From CAYSSJ01 sp964433675 (GTDB lineage: Bacteria; Cloacimonadota; Cloacimonadia; Cloacimonadales; TCS61): a stretch of DNA of 64,000 bases. The position numbers and the translations under genes are program-made. Shown here piece by piece: positions 46,995 through 54,992 of the stretch. Position 1 is the stretch's first letter. Each line of letters starts with the position of its first letter. The stretch covers positions 1 to 64,000 of the forward strand of contig CAYSSJ010000003.1 of assembly GCA_964433675.1 (NCBI GenBank), read 5' to 3'. The notes below the pieces were generated by a model. It was not told the origin of the DNA, ran no database searches, and saw only the letters and a program-made list of their open reading frames with translations.

Positions 46995-49900
46995 ATGCAC
47001 TGTTTGCTTAGTAATACTTTTAGAAAGTTATCACTCTCATTGCTATTTATACTTTTGGCATCTATGCTATGGGCTCATCATGACGATAGCGTCTATAGAT
47101 TTGCCGGTGACAATAATTATCCCCCCTTTGAATTTATCGATGAAAATGGAGAAATTAGCGGCTTTAATATAGATATTATCAGAGCCGTTGCCTCAAAGGT
47201 GGATCTGGATATCGAGATCGAGTTGATGGTATGGAATCAGGCAATGGAACAATTGGAAGCAGAACAAGTCGATGCTATTACCGGCATGTTCTATTCGGAG
47301 GAAAGGGCAGATAACTTTCTGTTCTCCATACCATTTATTAATGTTAGCCATACTATAGTTACCAGAACTGACCAAGATATCAAATCTATTCAGGACATTG
47401 AAGATAAAGAGATTATAGTTCAAAAAGCGGATATCATGCATGATTATGTCTTGGAGGAAGGTATTTCCAATCGGCTCATCTTAACTGCCGATCCGGATCA
47501 GGCATTGAATATGCTTTCCGATGGGGTAGGTTATTGTGCTTTGGTTGGTTTTTATCAGGCAAAATATCTGATTGAAAAATATAATCTAAAAAACCTAAAA
47601 ACTATCGGTAGGCAATTTCATCCCTACAAATACTCTGTCGCAACTACAAAAGCGAATGAAAATTTACTGTTTCTTATCAATGAAGGGCTCTCGATCCTAA
47701 AAGAGACTGGTGCGTATAATGAAATTCATGAGAAATGGTTGGGACGATATGAACGAATAATTTCACCCCAATGGTATAGAACACTTAACATCGGTTTGAT
47801 AGTTTTCGGATCGTTTCTGCTAATATTTCTTATATGGCTGATTACCCTCAGAATACAGGTTAGAGAAAAGACTAAACAATTACATGATAATAATGAGCTA
47901 TTGAGTGTGACTTTAAATAGTATTGGTGATGCAGTTATTACCACAGATACTTCCGGTTTTATCACCGGAATGAATCCGGTTGCTGAAAGATTGACCGGCT
48001 GGAGAGGAAAGAGAGTAATAGGCAGATCACTTACAGATGTATTTGTAGTTGTAAATTCCCAAACCGGCGATCCAATACCTGATTTGGTTCATAGCGTTAT
48101 AGATTCGGGTAAAATAGTTGGATTGGCAAATCATACAACTCTGATCTCCAAATCCGGTAAAAAAAATTACATATCAGATAGTGCTGCCCCTATCCGTAAG
48201 AAGAATGGCGCTGTTGTCGGTGTCGTTTTGGTTTTCCGAGATATGACAGATAAATACCAACAACAGGAAAAACTAAAGAACAATGAAGAACACCTCAGGC
48301 GAGCACAAAGTGCCGGCAAGATAGGAAGTTGGGAATATGATATAAAAACGAAAAAGATCTGGGCTTCTCCCCAAACATACAAAATTTTTGGCATAGAATA
48401 TTCAGATGGATTAGTGCCTTCCAGCACGACTAAGAAGCTTATTCATAAAAAGGATTATCCTAAAACTATAATAGCACTCAAAAAGCTTTATCGAGATAAT
48501 AAGTGTGATTTGGAATATCGGATTGTTAACAATAAGTCGAACAAACTAATGTGGATAAATGCAAAAGCGGATTTAAAACGGGATGATCAAGGCAATCCAT
48601 CCAAAATTGTTGGAATTGTCCAAGATATAACTGATAGAAAGAATATGGAAGAAGAACTTATCCTGAATGAAAAGAAATATAAAGATCTCTTTGATAATGC
48701 ACCGATTGGAATTTACAAAACCACACCGGAAGGTGAGATCTTGGAATCTAATAAAACTCTTATAAAAATATTGGGTTATGATTCTTTCTCTGAGTTATCA
48801 CAAAGAGATCTGGAGGAAGAAGGTTTTAACAGCGACGAGAATAGAGTTGATTTCAAACAGGAGATAGAAAAACACGGATTTGTTGATAACTATGAAACTG
48901 TATGGATAAAAAAAGATGGTAATCCGATTAATGTGAGAGAATTTGCCCATGCGATCAGAGATGAAAATGGGAGAATAGTTGCTTACGAAGGAACTGTGGA
49001 AGATATTACCGAAAGAAAAAAAGCCAGACAAAAGTTGATCGAAAGTGAAGAAAAATTCAGGACTTTGGTAAATGCTATAGATGATATTATTTTTACAGTA
49101 AATAGAGAAAAAAATATCACCGGAGTATTCGGTAATTGGTTGGAAATATATGGGATCGAGAAAGAATCTATTTTGGATAGAAGCATTTATGATGTATTTG
49201 ATATTAAATCTGCAAAAATCCATAATGAAAAAATAACCCAAACTCTACAGGGGAAAACTGTCTTATATGAATGGACTTTTAAAAAAGCTTACGGTGAATA
49301 TGTTATTTACAATATGACATCTCCCCTTCATAATGCCGATAACCAGATATATGGTGCTGTTAGTGTCGGTCGTGACATCACCGAAATGAAGCAGACAGAA
49401 GGAAAGTTGCGCAATACATTGTTAGAAAAAGAAGTGTTGCTAAAAGAAGTGCATCACCGTGTTAAGAATAACCTGCAAATTATATCGAGTTTATTAAATT
49501 TACAAAGAGAAAAGATCAGCAATAGTTCGGTAGCCGAGATGTTTTTACCTGCGATAAACAGAGTTAGAACAATGGCGCTTGTTCACGAAAAACTATATCA
49601 ATCGGAAGACTTTTCCGATATCGATTTCAGCCAATACGTTACCCGATTGGCAAATGTATTGGTGAGAAGCTATGGTATCCAAGAGAATGTTTCTTTAGAT
49701 ATCGATATTGATAATGTCTCTTTCCCAATAGATATAGCCATCCCCTGTGGTCTGTTAATCAATGAATTATTATCTAACTCGCTGAAATATGCATTTCCGA
49801 ACGGTAGAGACGGGATTATACATATTAGATTGGAACAGCTAAACCGAGACGAATTTATGCTGAATGTCGGTGATAATGGTATAGGTCTGAGTGATGATTA

Positions 49901-50042
49901 TGATCTAGAAAATGCCGATTCTCTCGGGTTGAGACTGGTCAATATGCTAACCGAACAATTGAAAGGGCAGTTGACGGTTGAGAGAGAAAACGGGGTGGAT
50001 TTTTATATTCATCTCAAAAGTATTCGGCAGAGTACAACATAG
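46995..50042 (+). CDS. Hybrid sensor histidine kinase: periplasmic SBP_bac_3 + 4 PAS + HisKA_2
   Basis: 1015 residues. Signal/TM segment about 8-25, periplasmic amino-acid-binding-protein-like domain SBP_bac_3 (about 30-255; 'NNYPPFEFIDENGEISGFN', 'QAMEQLEAEQVDAITGMFYSEER' kept in parts: 'EQVDAITGMFYSEER'), a TM helix (about 262-284), PAS 1 (about 298-420), PAS 2 with PAC (429-548), PAS 3 (555-677), PAS 4 (680-800), HisKA_2-type dimerisation domain with 'KEVHHRVKNNLQI' (phospho-acceptor probably His821) and HATPase_c (about 895-1010; 'LLINELLSNSLKYAF', 'VGDNGIGL', 'DSLGLRLV'). It would sense a small periplasmic ligand and cytoplasmic signals through PAS. No receiver domain and no response regulator lie nearby. 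First of three co-directional genes; the next starts 9 nt after its stop. Confidence 0.92.
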   Translation: MHCLLSNTFRKLSLSLLFILLASMLWAHHDDSVYRFAGDNNYPPFEFIDENGEISGFNIDIIRAVASKVDLDIEIELMVWNQAMEQLEAEQVDAITGMFYSEERADNFLFSIPFINVSHTIVTRTDQDIKSIQDIEDKEIIVQKADIMHDYVLEEGISNRLILTADPDQALNMLSDGVGYCALVGFYQAKYLIEKYNLKNLKTIGRQFHPYKYSVATTKANENLLFLINEGLSILKETGAYNEIHEKWLGRYERIISPQWYRTLNIGLIVFGSFLLIFLIWLITLRIQVREKTKQLHDNNELLSVTLNSIGDAVITTDTSGFITGMNPVAERLTGWRGKRVIGRSLTDVFVVVNSQTGDPIPDLVHSVIDSGKIVGLANHTTLISKSGKKNYISDSAAPIRKKNGAVVGVVLVFRDMTDKYQQQEKLKNNEEHLRRAQSAGKIGSWEYDIKTKKIWASPQTYKIFGIEYSDGLVPSSTTKKLIHKKDYPKTIIALKKLYRDNKCDLEYRIVNNKSNKLMWINAKADLKRDDQGNPSKIVGIVQDITDRKNMEEELILNEKKYKDLFDNAPIGIYKTTPEGEILESNKTLIKILGYDSFSELSQRDLEEEGFNSDENRVDFKQEIEKHGFVDNYETVWIKKDGNPINVREFAHAIRDENGRIVAYEGTVEDITERKKARQKLIESEEKFRTLVNAIDDIIFTVNREKNITGVFGNWLEIYGIEKESILDRSIYDVFDIKSAKIHNEKITQTLQGKTVLYEWTFKKAYGEYVIYNMTSPLHNADNQIYGAVSVGRDITEMKQTEGKLRNTLLEKEVLLKEVHHRVKNNLQIISSLLNLQREKISNSSVAEMFLPAINRVRTMALVHEKLYQSEDFSDIDFSQYVTRLANVLVRSYGIQENVSLDIDIDNVSFPIDIAIPCGLLINELLSNSLKYAFPNGRDGIIHIRLEQLNRDEFMLNVGDNGIGLSDDYDLENADSLGLRLVNMLTEQLKGQLTVERENGVDFYIHLKSIRQSTT

Positions 50043-50051
50043 GAGGAGAAG

Positions 50052-51098
50052 ATGGGAGAAAATGAAGTTGTTGCAAACATCTTGAATAAGCAGATAGATG
50101 ATATTGCTCGGGAGGTAGTAGAAAAGATCTATTCAGAGCAGAGTAAACTGGTCAAAAATTATGATGAGGTCAAAAAGGGAAAGTCTATCCGTGATGTCCG
50201 TTACCATCTTATGTTTCTATCCGATGCTATTTTGGTAAACTCGACTCTTTTGTTTGAGAAATACATCGGCTGGGCAAGAGATATAATGGAAAATATCGGC
50301 ATTTCTGCACCGACATTTTCTCATCAGCTCACAATAATCAATAATATCATTTATGAATATCTAAACAAAGATCATCATCCTGTGGTTAAAAAGTATTTCG
50401 ATGTTGCTATCGAAGAGCTTTCCAAATCTAAACCTAAATATGCATCTTTTATTACAAAATCAAATAAATATCATGAATTGGCAAAAGAATACTTGATCCT
50501 AATACTAAACAGTAAAAGAAATGAAGCATTGAAGTTAATAATGAAAGCTGCTGAAGATGTCCCTATCAAAGATATCTACCTATCAGTTTTCCAACCGGTA
50601 CAAAGAGAAATCGGCAGATTGTGGCAGAAGAATAAAATATCCGTAGCACAGGAACACTATTCCACAGCTGTTACACAGTTTATTATGGCAAACTTGTACC
50701 CTTATATTTTTAATGGGGATAACAAGGAGAACAAATTTGCCGGCTTATCTGTCAGTTCGGAATTGCATGAGGTGGGCATACGTATGGTGACAGATATTTT
50801 CGAGCTGGAGGGATGGGATACCTATTATTTGGGAGCAAATACCCCCACCGATAGTATTATCGATATGATCATATCCAATGATATAGATGTAGTCGGTGTC
50901 TCTGCTACTATGAGTTACCATGTATCAAAAGTCAGAGATTTGATCGCTAGGATAAAGCAAGCGACTGAGAATAAAACAAGAGTTTTAGTTGGTGGTTATC
51001 CATTTCTTCAGGATGACCAACTGAGCAGAACAATCGGTGCTGATGGTTTTGCTACTGATGCAACAAAAGCAGTAAAAATAGCAGAAGAATTAGTTTGA
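50052..51098 (+). CDS. Stand-alone CarH/AerR-like cobalamin-binding sensor protein
   Basis: 348 residues, SD 'AGGAGGAG'. The N-terminal part (about 1-140) is all-helical and unassigned. A B12-binding cap (about 145-225) follows, with 'LWQKNKISVAQEH' matching the Wx9EH signature (Trp191, Glu201, His202) that surrounds the adenosyl group in CarH. The Rossmann cobalamin domain (about 230-348) has 'ELHEVG' (ExHxxG; His239 is the expected lower Co ligand), 'VVGVSATM' and 'LVGGYPF'. In CarH-type photoreceptors light breaks the Co-C bond of adenosylcobalamin. No MerR-type DNA-binding domain is present, as in the AerR class, so output must go through a partner, probably the adjacent kinases. CarH His132, which follows the Trp, is Gln192 here. 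A methyltransferase corrinoid protein (MtbC type) is the alternative but would lack Wx9EH and methyltransferase neighbours. Confidence 0.88.
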   Translation: MGENEVVANILNKQIDDIAREVVEKIYSEQSKLVKNYDEVKKGKSIRDVRYHLMFLSDAILVNSTLLFEKYIGWARDIMENIGISAPTFSHQLTIINNIIYEYLNKDHHPVVKKYFDVAIEELSKSKPKYASFITKSNKYHELAKEYLILILNSKRNEALKLIMKAAEDVPIKDIYLSVFQPVQREIGRLWQKNKISVAQEHYSTAVTQFIMANLYPYIFNGDNKENKFAGLSVSSELHEVGIRMVTDIFELEGWDTYYLGANTPTDSIIDMIISNDIDVVGVSATMSYHVSKVRDLIARIKQATENKTRVLVGGYPFLQDDQLSRTIGADGFATDATKAVKIAEELV

Positions 51099-51111
51099 GG
51101 ATAGAGAATAT

Positions 51112-52239
51112 ATGACTGATAAAAAAGAAATTACAGAAAATGTGATTACAATAATCTGTGATGCTCAAGGAGTGATCGAGAAAATATCTTCCTCCGATAA
51201 CTGTACAATAGGTGATGAGCACATCGGTAAAATGCTCTGCTCTATAGTAGATACAAACTCAGTTCAAAAATGCCTCGATTTTTTAACTCATCTCAAAGAA
51301 GATAAAAGCTTATTCAATTGGGAGATGAGCCTTAAATGTAATCAACAGGGCACCGTCTATAATATCTCCGGAGCTTTTATAGAAGATAAATTGCTGATTT
51401 TTGCTGCTGAATATCCTCATGATATTACACGTTTTTGGAAACAGATGATGACGCTGCAAAATGATTATCTCACCATGGTGCGCAAAATCTTGAAGGAGAA
51501 AAATAGTACAAGCTCTGAAGAGCATTTACTAAACGATTATACTAAACTCAATAATGAATTGGTAAAAACGCAAAGAGAGCTGATGAAGAAAAATGTGATT
51601 CTAAATAAACAGGATGAGCATATTAAGTTAATGAATCAGATCCTTAGACATGACCTTGCCAACCAGTACTCGGTTATTATTAGTGCTGTTAATCTTTTTA
51701 GAGAAGAGAAAGATGATTCATTGCTCAGTGAGATAAAGAACAAAGCATATGCAGGTATAGAATTGATACGAAAGATGAAAAATCTGGATAAGTTCTTTCC
51801 GGACAAGCGATCTTTACATAAAGTCTCGGTAAAGAAAGTGCTGGAAGACATCAAATCTGATCATGGAGATATCGAGTTAAATATATCCGGTGAAGGACAG
51901 ATATTTGCGGATGATAGTATATACTCACTGATAAACAATATTGTAGAAAACGCCAAAGTACATGGTGGTGCTACTGAAATATCGGTAGATATCATCAAGG
52001 GAAATGAAAACATAATAGTCGAGTTATTCAATAACGGTAAACAGATACCTGAATCTATTATTGATAAGGTATTTGACCAAAGGTTTTCCTACGGAGAGAA
52101 GGGCAATACAGGTTTAGGACTTTTCATTGCCAAGCAGATGATGGAATTTTACAGTGGTTCCATCAGCTTGAAAAATGAAGAGGAAAGGGGAGTAACATTT
52201 ATTCTAAAATTTCCCAAAAAAAAGGAGCCTCTGCAATAG
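51112..52239 (+). CDS. Soluble PAS-like sensor histidine kinase
   Basis: 375 residues, no signal peptide or TM helix. N-terminal PAS-like domain (about 8-108), a coiled-coil linker (about 110-170, 'YTKLNNELVKTQRELMKK'), a HisKA-like H box 'LRHDLANQYSVI' (phospho-acceptor His180) and HATPase_c (about 255-372) with N box 'INNIVENAKVHGG', G1 'FNNGKQIP' and G2 'GEKGNTGLGLFIAKQM'. It starts 13 nt after the cobalamin-protein gene, so it is very likely its partner in one operon. The PAS-like domain or the coiled coil could receive the state of the B12 protein (inference). No response regulator is encoded next to it. Its 3' end overlaps the terminator of the converging rplS operon. Confidence 0.88.
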   Translation: MTDKKEITENVITIICDAQGVIEKISSSDNCTIGDEHIGKMLCSIVDTNSVQKCLDFLTHLKEDKSLFNWEMSLKCNQQGTVYNISGAFIEDKLLIFAAEYPHDITRFWKQMMTLQNDYLTMVRKILKEKNSTSSEEHLLNDYTKLNNELVKTQRELMKKNVILNKQDEHIKLMNQILRHDLANQYSVIISAVNLFREEKDDSLLSEIKNKAYAGIELIRKMKNLDKFFPDKRSLHKVSVKKVLEDIKSDHGDIELNISGEGQIFADDSIYSLINNIVENAKVHGGATEISVDIIKGNENIIVELFNNGKQIPESIIDKVFDQRFSYGEKGNTGLGLFIAKQMMEFYSGSISLKNEEERGVTFILKFPKKKEPLQ

Positions 52240-52247
52240 AAGCTCCT
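52216..52247 (-). terminator. Intrinsic terminator of the rplS operon
   Basis: On the - strand: stem AGGAGC / GCTCCT (arms 52242-52247 and 52223-52228), then an uninterrupted T run (A run 52216-52223 on +). It begins 11 nt past the rplS stop and overlaps the last codons of the converging kinase gene. Confidence 0.85.
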
Positions 52248-52258
52248 ATGTATCATCT

Positions 52259-52606
52259 TTAATATCTCTTTTTCTCTTTCACTCTGGCAGCCTTACCTTT
52301 AGCACTGCGGAGGTAGAAAAGCTTCGCTCTTCGAACTCGTCCGTAGCGTACTACCTCGACTTTGTCGATATTTGGTGAGTGTAGTGGGAAGATTCTTTCC
52401 ACTCCAACTCCGTTACTGATCTTCCTGACTGTGAATGTTTGTGATAACTGCATCCCTCTTCTTTGGATTACGATCCCTTGAAATATCTGGATACGTTCTT
52501 TTTCACCTTCTTTGATCTTATAATATACTTTGATTGTATCGCCGACACGAAATTCCGGCAGATCAGTTCTTAATTGTTCTTTACCAATTTCTTGTACAAT
52601 ATCCAT
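52259..52606 (-). CDS. rplS: Ribosomal protein L19
   Basis: 115 residues from the ATG at 52606, which follows 'GGAGG'; an in-frame upstream start would overlap the previous gene and add unrelated residues. Conserved segments: 'FRVGDTIKVYYKIKEGEKER', 'QIFQGIVIQRRG', 'TFTVRKISNGVGVERIFPLH', 'SPNIDKVEVVRYGRVRRAKL' and 'YYLR'-type ending 'FYLRSAKGKAARVKEKKRY'. L19 sits at the 30S-50S interface. It is the last gene of the rpsP-khpA-rimM-trmD-RNA methyltransferase-rplS group, an order widely kept among bacteria. Confidence 0.97.
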   Translation of the reverse strand: MDIVQEIGKEQLRTDLPEFRVGDTIKVYYKIKEGEKERIQIFQGIVIQRRGMQLSQTFTVRKISNGVGVERIFPLHSPNIDKVEVVRYGRVRRAKLFYLRSAKGKAARVKEKKRY

Positions 52607-52616
52607 GTTTCCTCCT

Positions 52617-53168
52617 TTATTTTTCGGAAGTAATTCGATCCAAGACAATAGCTACTGCACTTCTCACAGATAGATGATTATATCCAGAGATCCCTTGGAT
52701 GGGCTCTAAGGTAAAATCAGCATATTCATGAACAGCTTTTGTTAAACCGTTTCCAGTCCCAAATAAGAATAGAATCGGTCTATTTATTCTCTTGCACTCT
52801 CCGAAGCTTATCGCTCCCTTGTATTTAGTAGCTGTCGTCGATATTAATACAGGACGAATTCCTTCCTGATTCTCTATCTCTTTTACCGTTTCGTCTATAC
52901 TGTCTTTTGCTGATATCATTGCCAGAGCTATGGCTCTGTCCGGGTTGTATTTCTGAGCAATCTCACTATCCCAAAACCTCAAAATCCTGTCCAAAAACTC
53001 CCGTTGGCTCTCCAAATTGGTGACGATGTAAAATTGTGGCACATCAAAAGTCTTGCAAGTTCGGGATATGTCGTGTATGTCCAAATTAGTGATCGAAGTA
53101 GTTACCACTTCGTAATGTTTATTGTAAACAGGATGATGAACTAATGCTACATAGACTCTATTTTTCAT
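52617..53168 (-). CDS. SPOUT-type RNA methyltransferase (Methyltrn_RNA_4 family)
   Basis: 183 residues. It resembles the SAM-dependent RNA methyltransferases of the PF09936 type found next to or fused with trmD in several phyla. Start 'NRVYVALVHHPVYNK', then 'TSITNLDIHDISRTCKTF', 'TKAVHEYADFTLEPIQG' and the SPOUT-like late motif 'LFLFGTGNGLTKAV' and 'YNHLSVRSAVAIVLDRI', which would form the knotted SAM site. The RNA target is not established, and I assign no modification. It lies between trmD (11-nt overlap) and rplS, so it is co-translated with tRNA methyltransferase and ribosomal genes. Confidence 0.8.
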   Translation of the reverse strand: MKNRVYVALVHHPVYNKHYEVVTTSITNLDIHDISRTCKTFDVPQFYIVTNLESQREFLDRILRFWDSEIAQKYNPDRAIALAMISAKDSIDETVKEIENQEGIRPVLISTTATKYKGAISFGECKRINRPILFLFGTGNGLTKAVHEYADFTLEPIQGISGYNHLSVRSAVAIVLDRITSEK

Positions 53169-53838
53169 TTTTCAACAGATCCGGTCTTACCTGCTTGGTT
53201 AGCTCCAAGGATTTTTCCCGGCGCCACTTTCTAATTTCTTCATGATTGCCGGAGAGTAACACTTCCGGAACTTCCAATCCTTTGAACTCAGCAGGTCTGG
53301 TATAATATGGGCAGCCTAGCAAACCATCTGCATGTGAATCTGTGTTGGCAGACTCTATATCACTCAACACACCGTCTTGCAGGCGTGTGAGAGCATCCAT
53401 GAAAACCATCGCCGGCAACTCTCCACCGGAGAGTACATAATCGCCTATAGATATCTCATCGTTAACCAAAGTATCGCGGATGCGCTGATCTATCTCCTTG
53501 TAATGACCGCAAAGTAGAACAACATGCTCGCTGCTACGGTATTCTTCGATGATACTCTGCTTCAGCAAACGTCCTTGCGGCGTAAAATAGATCACCGGGA
53601 TATCCGGAGGTTTTCTCACATGCTCAATAGTATCATACAAAGGTTCGGGTTTGAGTACCATTCCCGCACCTCCACCGTAAGGATAGTCATCCACCTGACG
53701 ATGCTTATCAGTGGCGAAACCACGAATATCTGTAAGTCTAACATCAATCGCTTTTTTCTCTCTGGCAATTTTGATGATACTTGTATCGAGAAAATTCTGG
53801 AAGAGTTCGGGAAACAAAGTCAAGACTTCGAATTTCAT
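53158..53838 (-). CDS. trmD: tRNA (guanine37-N1)-methyltransferase TrmD
   Basis: 226 residues; a SPOUT methyltransferase that makes m1G37 in tRNAs with G36, preventing +1 frameshifting. Conserved features: 'FEVLTLFPELFQNFLDTSI', 'DDYPYGGGAGMVLKPEPL', 'LLCGHYKEIDQR', 'DEISIGDYVLSGGELPAM' (SAM knot), and the linker 'YYTRPAEFKGLEVPEVLLSG' with 'GNHEEIRKWRR'. The catalytic Asp region 'ANTDSHADGLLGCPYYTRP' is intact. Its ATG overlaps the rimM stop by 4 nt, and its 3' end overlaps the next RNA methyltransferase by 11 nt. Confidence 0.97.
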   Translation of the reverse strand: MKFEVLTLFPELFQNFLDTSIIKIAREKKAIDVRLTDIRGFATDKHRQVDDYPYGGGAGMVLKPEPLYDTIEHVRKPPDIPVIYFTPQGRLLKQSIIEEYRSSEHVVLLCGHYKEIDQRIRDTLVNDEISIGDYVLSGGELPAMVFMDALTRLQDGVLSDIESANTDSHADGLLGCPYYTRPAEFKGLEVPEVLLSGNHEEIRKWRREKSLELTKQVRPDLLKNEK

Positions 53839-54338
53839 AATTCTTTCAACTCCCCGATATTATGCACATACAGTACATTATCATCCCGGTTTTCTGCCAA
53901 AACAAAATACCCTACGTTGGGGATCATAAATTCATGTCCCTCGGTATCTTTCACGAGGAAGACAAGATATTGGGTGTTATCGAGAAGGTCAATAACTTCA
54001 CCGACAATCTCGTCACCGACAATCACTCGCATCCCGATATAAGAATGCGGATTAGTAGCTTTGATAAAGTTGGATTCTACAGCAAGCTGAACTTTGCTTG
54101 CTGTAGAGATATCCACTCTATCATCCTGATCTGCAAATTTTATCCTCAGTTTACCTTCTGTCTGCTTGATATCAGCTATTTTCACATATCTCACACTATA
54201 ATCTTTAAAGAGCAAGAAGACGAAATCCAATTCTGTTAGATCTTCGTCAAAAGCGTTATATTTCTTTACCTCAATATAACCATTTTCATCGATATTTTTT
54301 CCCAGCTTTGCGACCGGAATAAGGTCTTCGTATCGCAT
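53835..54338 (-). CDS. rimM: 16S rRNA processing protein RimM
   Basis: 167 residues. N-terminal RimM barrel (about 1-85, 'DLIPVAKLGKNIDENGYIEV') and C-terminal PRC-barrel (about 95-167, 'HSYIGMRVIVGDEIVGEVID', 'MIPNVGYFVLAENRDDNVLY'). RimM assists 30S head maturation and binds S19. The usual 'GrI.gphGv.GevkV' motif is only partly kept, but the gene position between khpA and trmD supports the call. The ATG directly follows the khpA stop (TAGATG), so translation is probably coupled. Confidence 0.88.
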   Translation of the reverse strand: MRYEDLIPVAKLGKNIDENGYIEVKKYNAFDEDLTELDFVFLLFKDYSVRYVKIADIKQTEGKLRIKFADQDDRVDISTASKVQLAVESNFIKATNPHSYIGMRVIVGDEIVGEVIDLLDNTQYLVFLVKDTEGHEFMIPNVGYFVLAENRDDNVLYVHNIGELKEL

Positions 54339-54569
54339 CTATTCGAGAATTTCGAGTACACAGCGCTTTCCATCTCTGGATGCAACAGAATTGATCAAAG
54401 TCCTCAGCGCGCTTGCTGTTCTTCCGCGTTTGCCGATGATTTTACCCAAATCTTCCTTGGAAGCGCGCAGTTCATAAATTGTAACTCGATCGCCGGCAAC
54501 TTCTTTGATTTCAACTGAATCCGGATTGTCTACTAGAGCTTTGACAATATATTCGAGTAATTCTTTCAT
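54339..54569 (-). CDS. khpA: KH-domain RNA-binding protein KhpA (YlqC family)
   Basis: 76 residues, the normal size for KhpA. A single KH domain with the RNA-binding GxxG loop in 'LGKIIGKRGRTASALRTLI' and the ending 'GKRCVLEILE'. KhpA binds RNA, often with KhpB, and affects cell division in Firmicutes. It lies between rpsP and rimM, the common position for this family. SD 'GGAGTGG' upstream of the ATG. Confidence 0.93.
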   Translation of the reverse strand: MKELLEYIVKALVDNPDSVEIKEVAGDRVTIYELRASKEDLGKIIGKRGRTASALRTLINSVASRDGKRCVLEILE

Positions 54570-54581
54570 AATTCCACTCCT

Positions 54582-54914
54582 TTATTCAGTTTTTTCTTCT
54601 TCTTCTACTTCTTTCACTTCCTCTTTCTCTTCTTCTACTTTTTCTTCTACTTTATTTCTAATATAATGCCATTTTTCTATGATGCCAGCTTTTTTGAACA
54701 AAGAGCGTACTGTTTGGGATGGCTGTGCGCCCACTTTTAACCATTTGATAGCTTTATCTGTATCTATTTTTAAAGTAAACGGTTCTGTCTTGGGATCATA
54801 ATAACCCAATGACTCAATATACTTACCATCTCTTTTCTTGCGAGAATCCAGAACAACGATCCGATAAAACGGTTTATCTATTGTCCCCATTCTCCTTAAT
54901 CTCATTGTTACCAT
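54582..54914 (-). CDS. rpsP: Ribosomal protein S16 with acidic C-terminal tail
   Basis: 110 residues. The S16 core (about 1-82) shows 'MRLRRMGTIDKPFYRIVVLD', 'SRKKRDGKYIESLGYYDPKT' and 'KAIKWLKVGAQPSQTVRSLF'. After 'GIIEKWH' comes a Lys/Glu-rich tail (about 90-110, 'VEEKVEEEKEEVKEVEEEEK') not needed in typical S16. Part of the small ribosomal subunit body. It follows ffh after a 78-nt gap, in which 'AAGGAG' serves as SD; a separate promoter there is possible but not clear. Confidence 0.95.
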   Translation of the reverse strand: MVTMRLRRMGTIDKPFYRIVVLDSRKKRDGKYIESLGYYDPKTEPFTLKIDTDKAIKWLKVGAQPSQTVRSLFKKAGIIEKWHYIRNKVEEKVEEEKEEVKEVEEEEKTE

Positions 54915-54992
54915 TAAAACTCCTTATATTTTATCTTTTTTATACAACCAAGTACGTTTTTCTAATTTCATGTTTGTAGTCAAGGTTAATTT

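Noticed and set aside
50052..51098. Corrinoid protein of a methyltransferase system
   Set aside because: Wx9EH is present and no MtaB/MtbB/MtgB-like methyltransferase or activator is nearby; kept only as an alternative.
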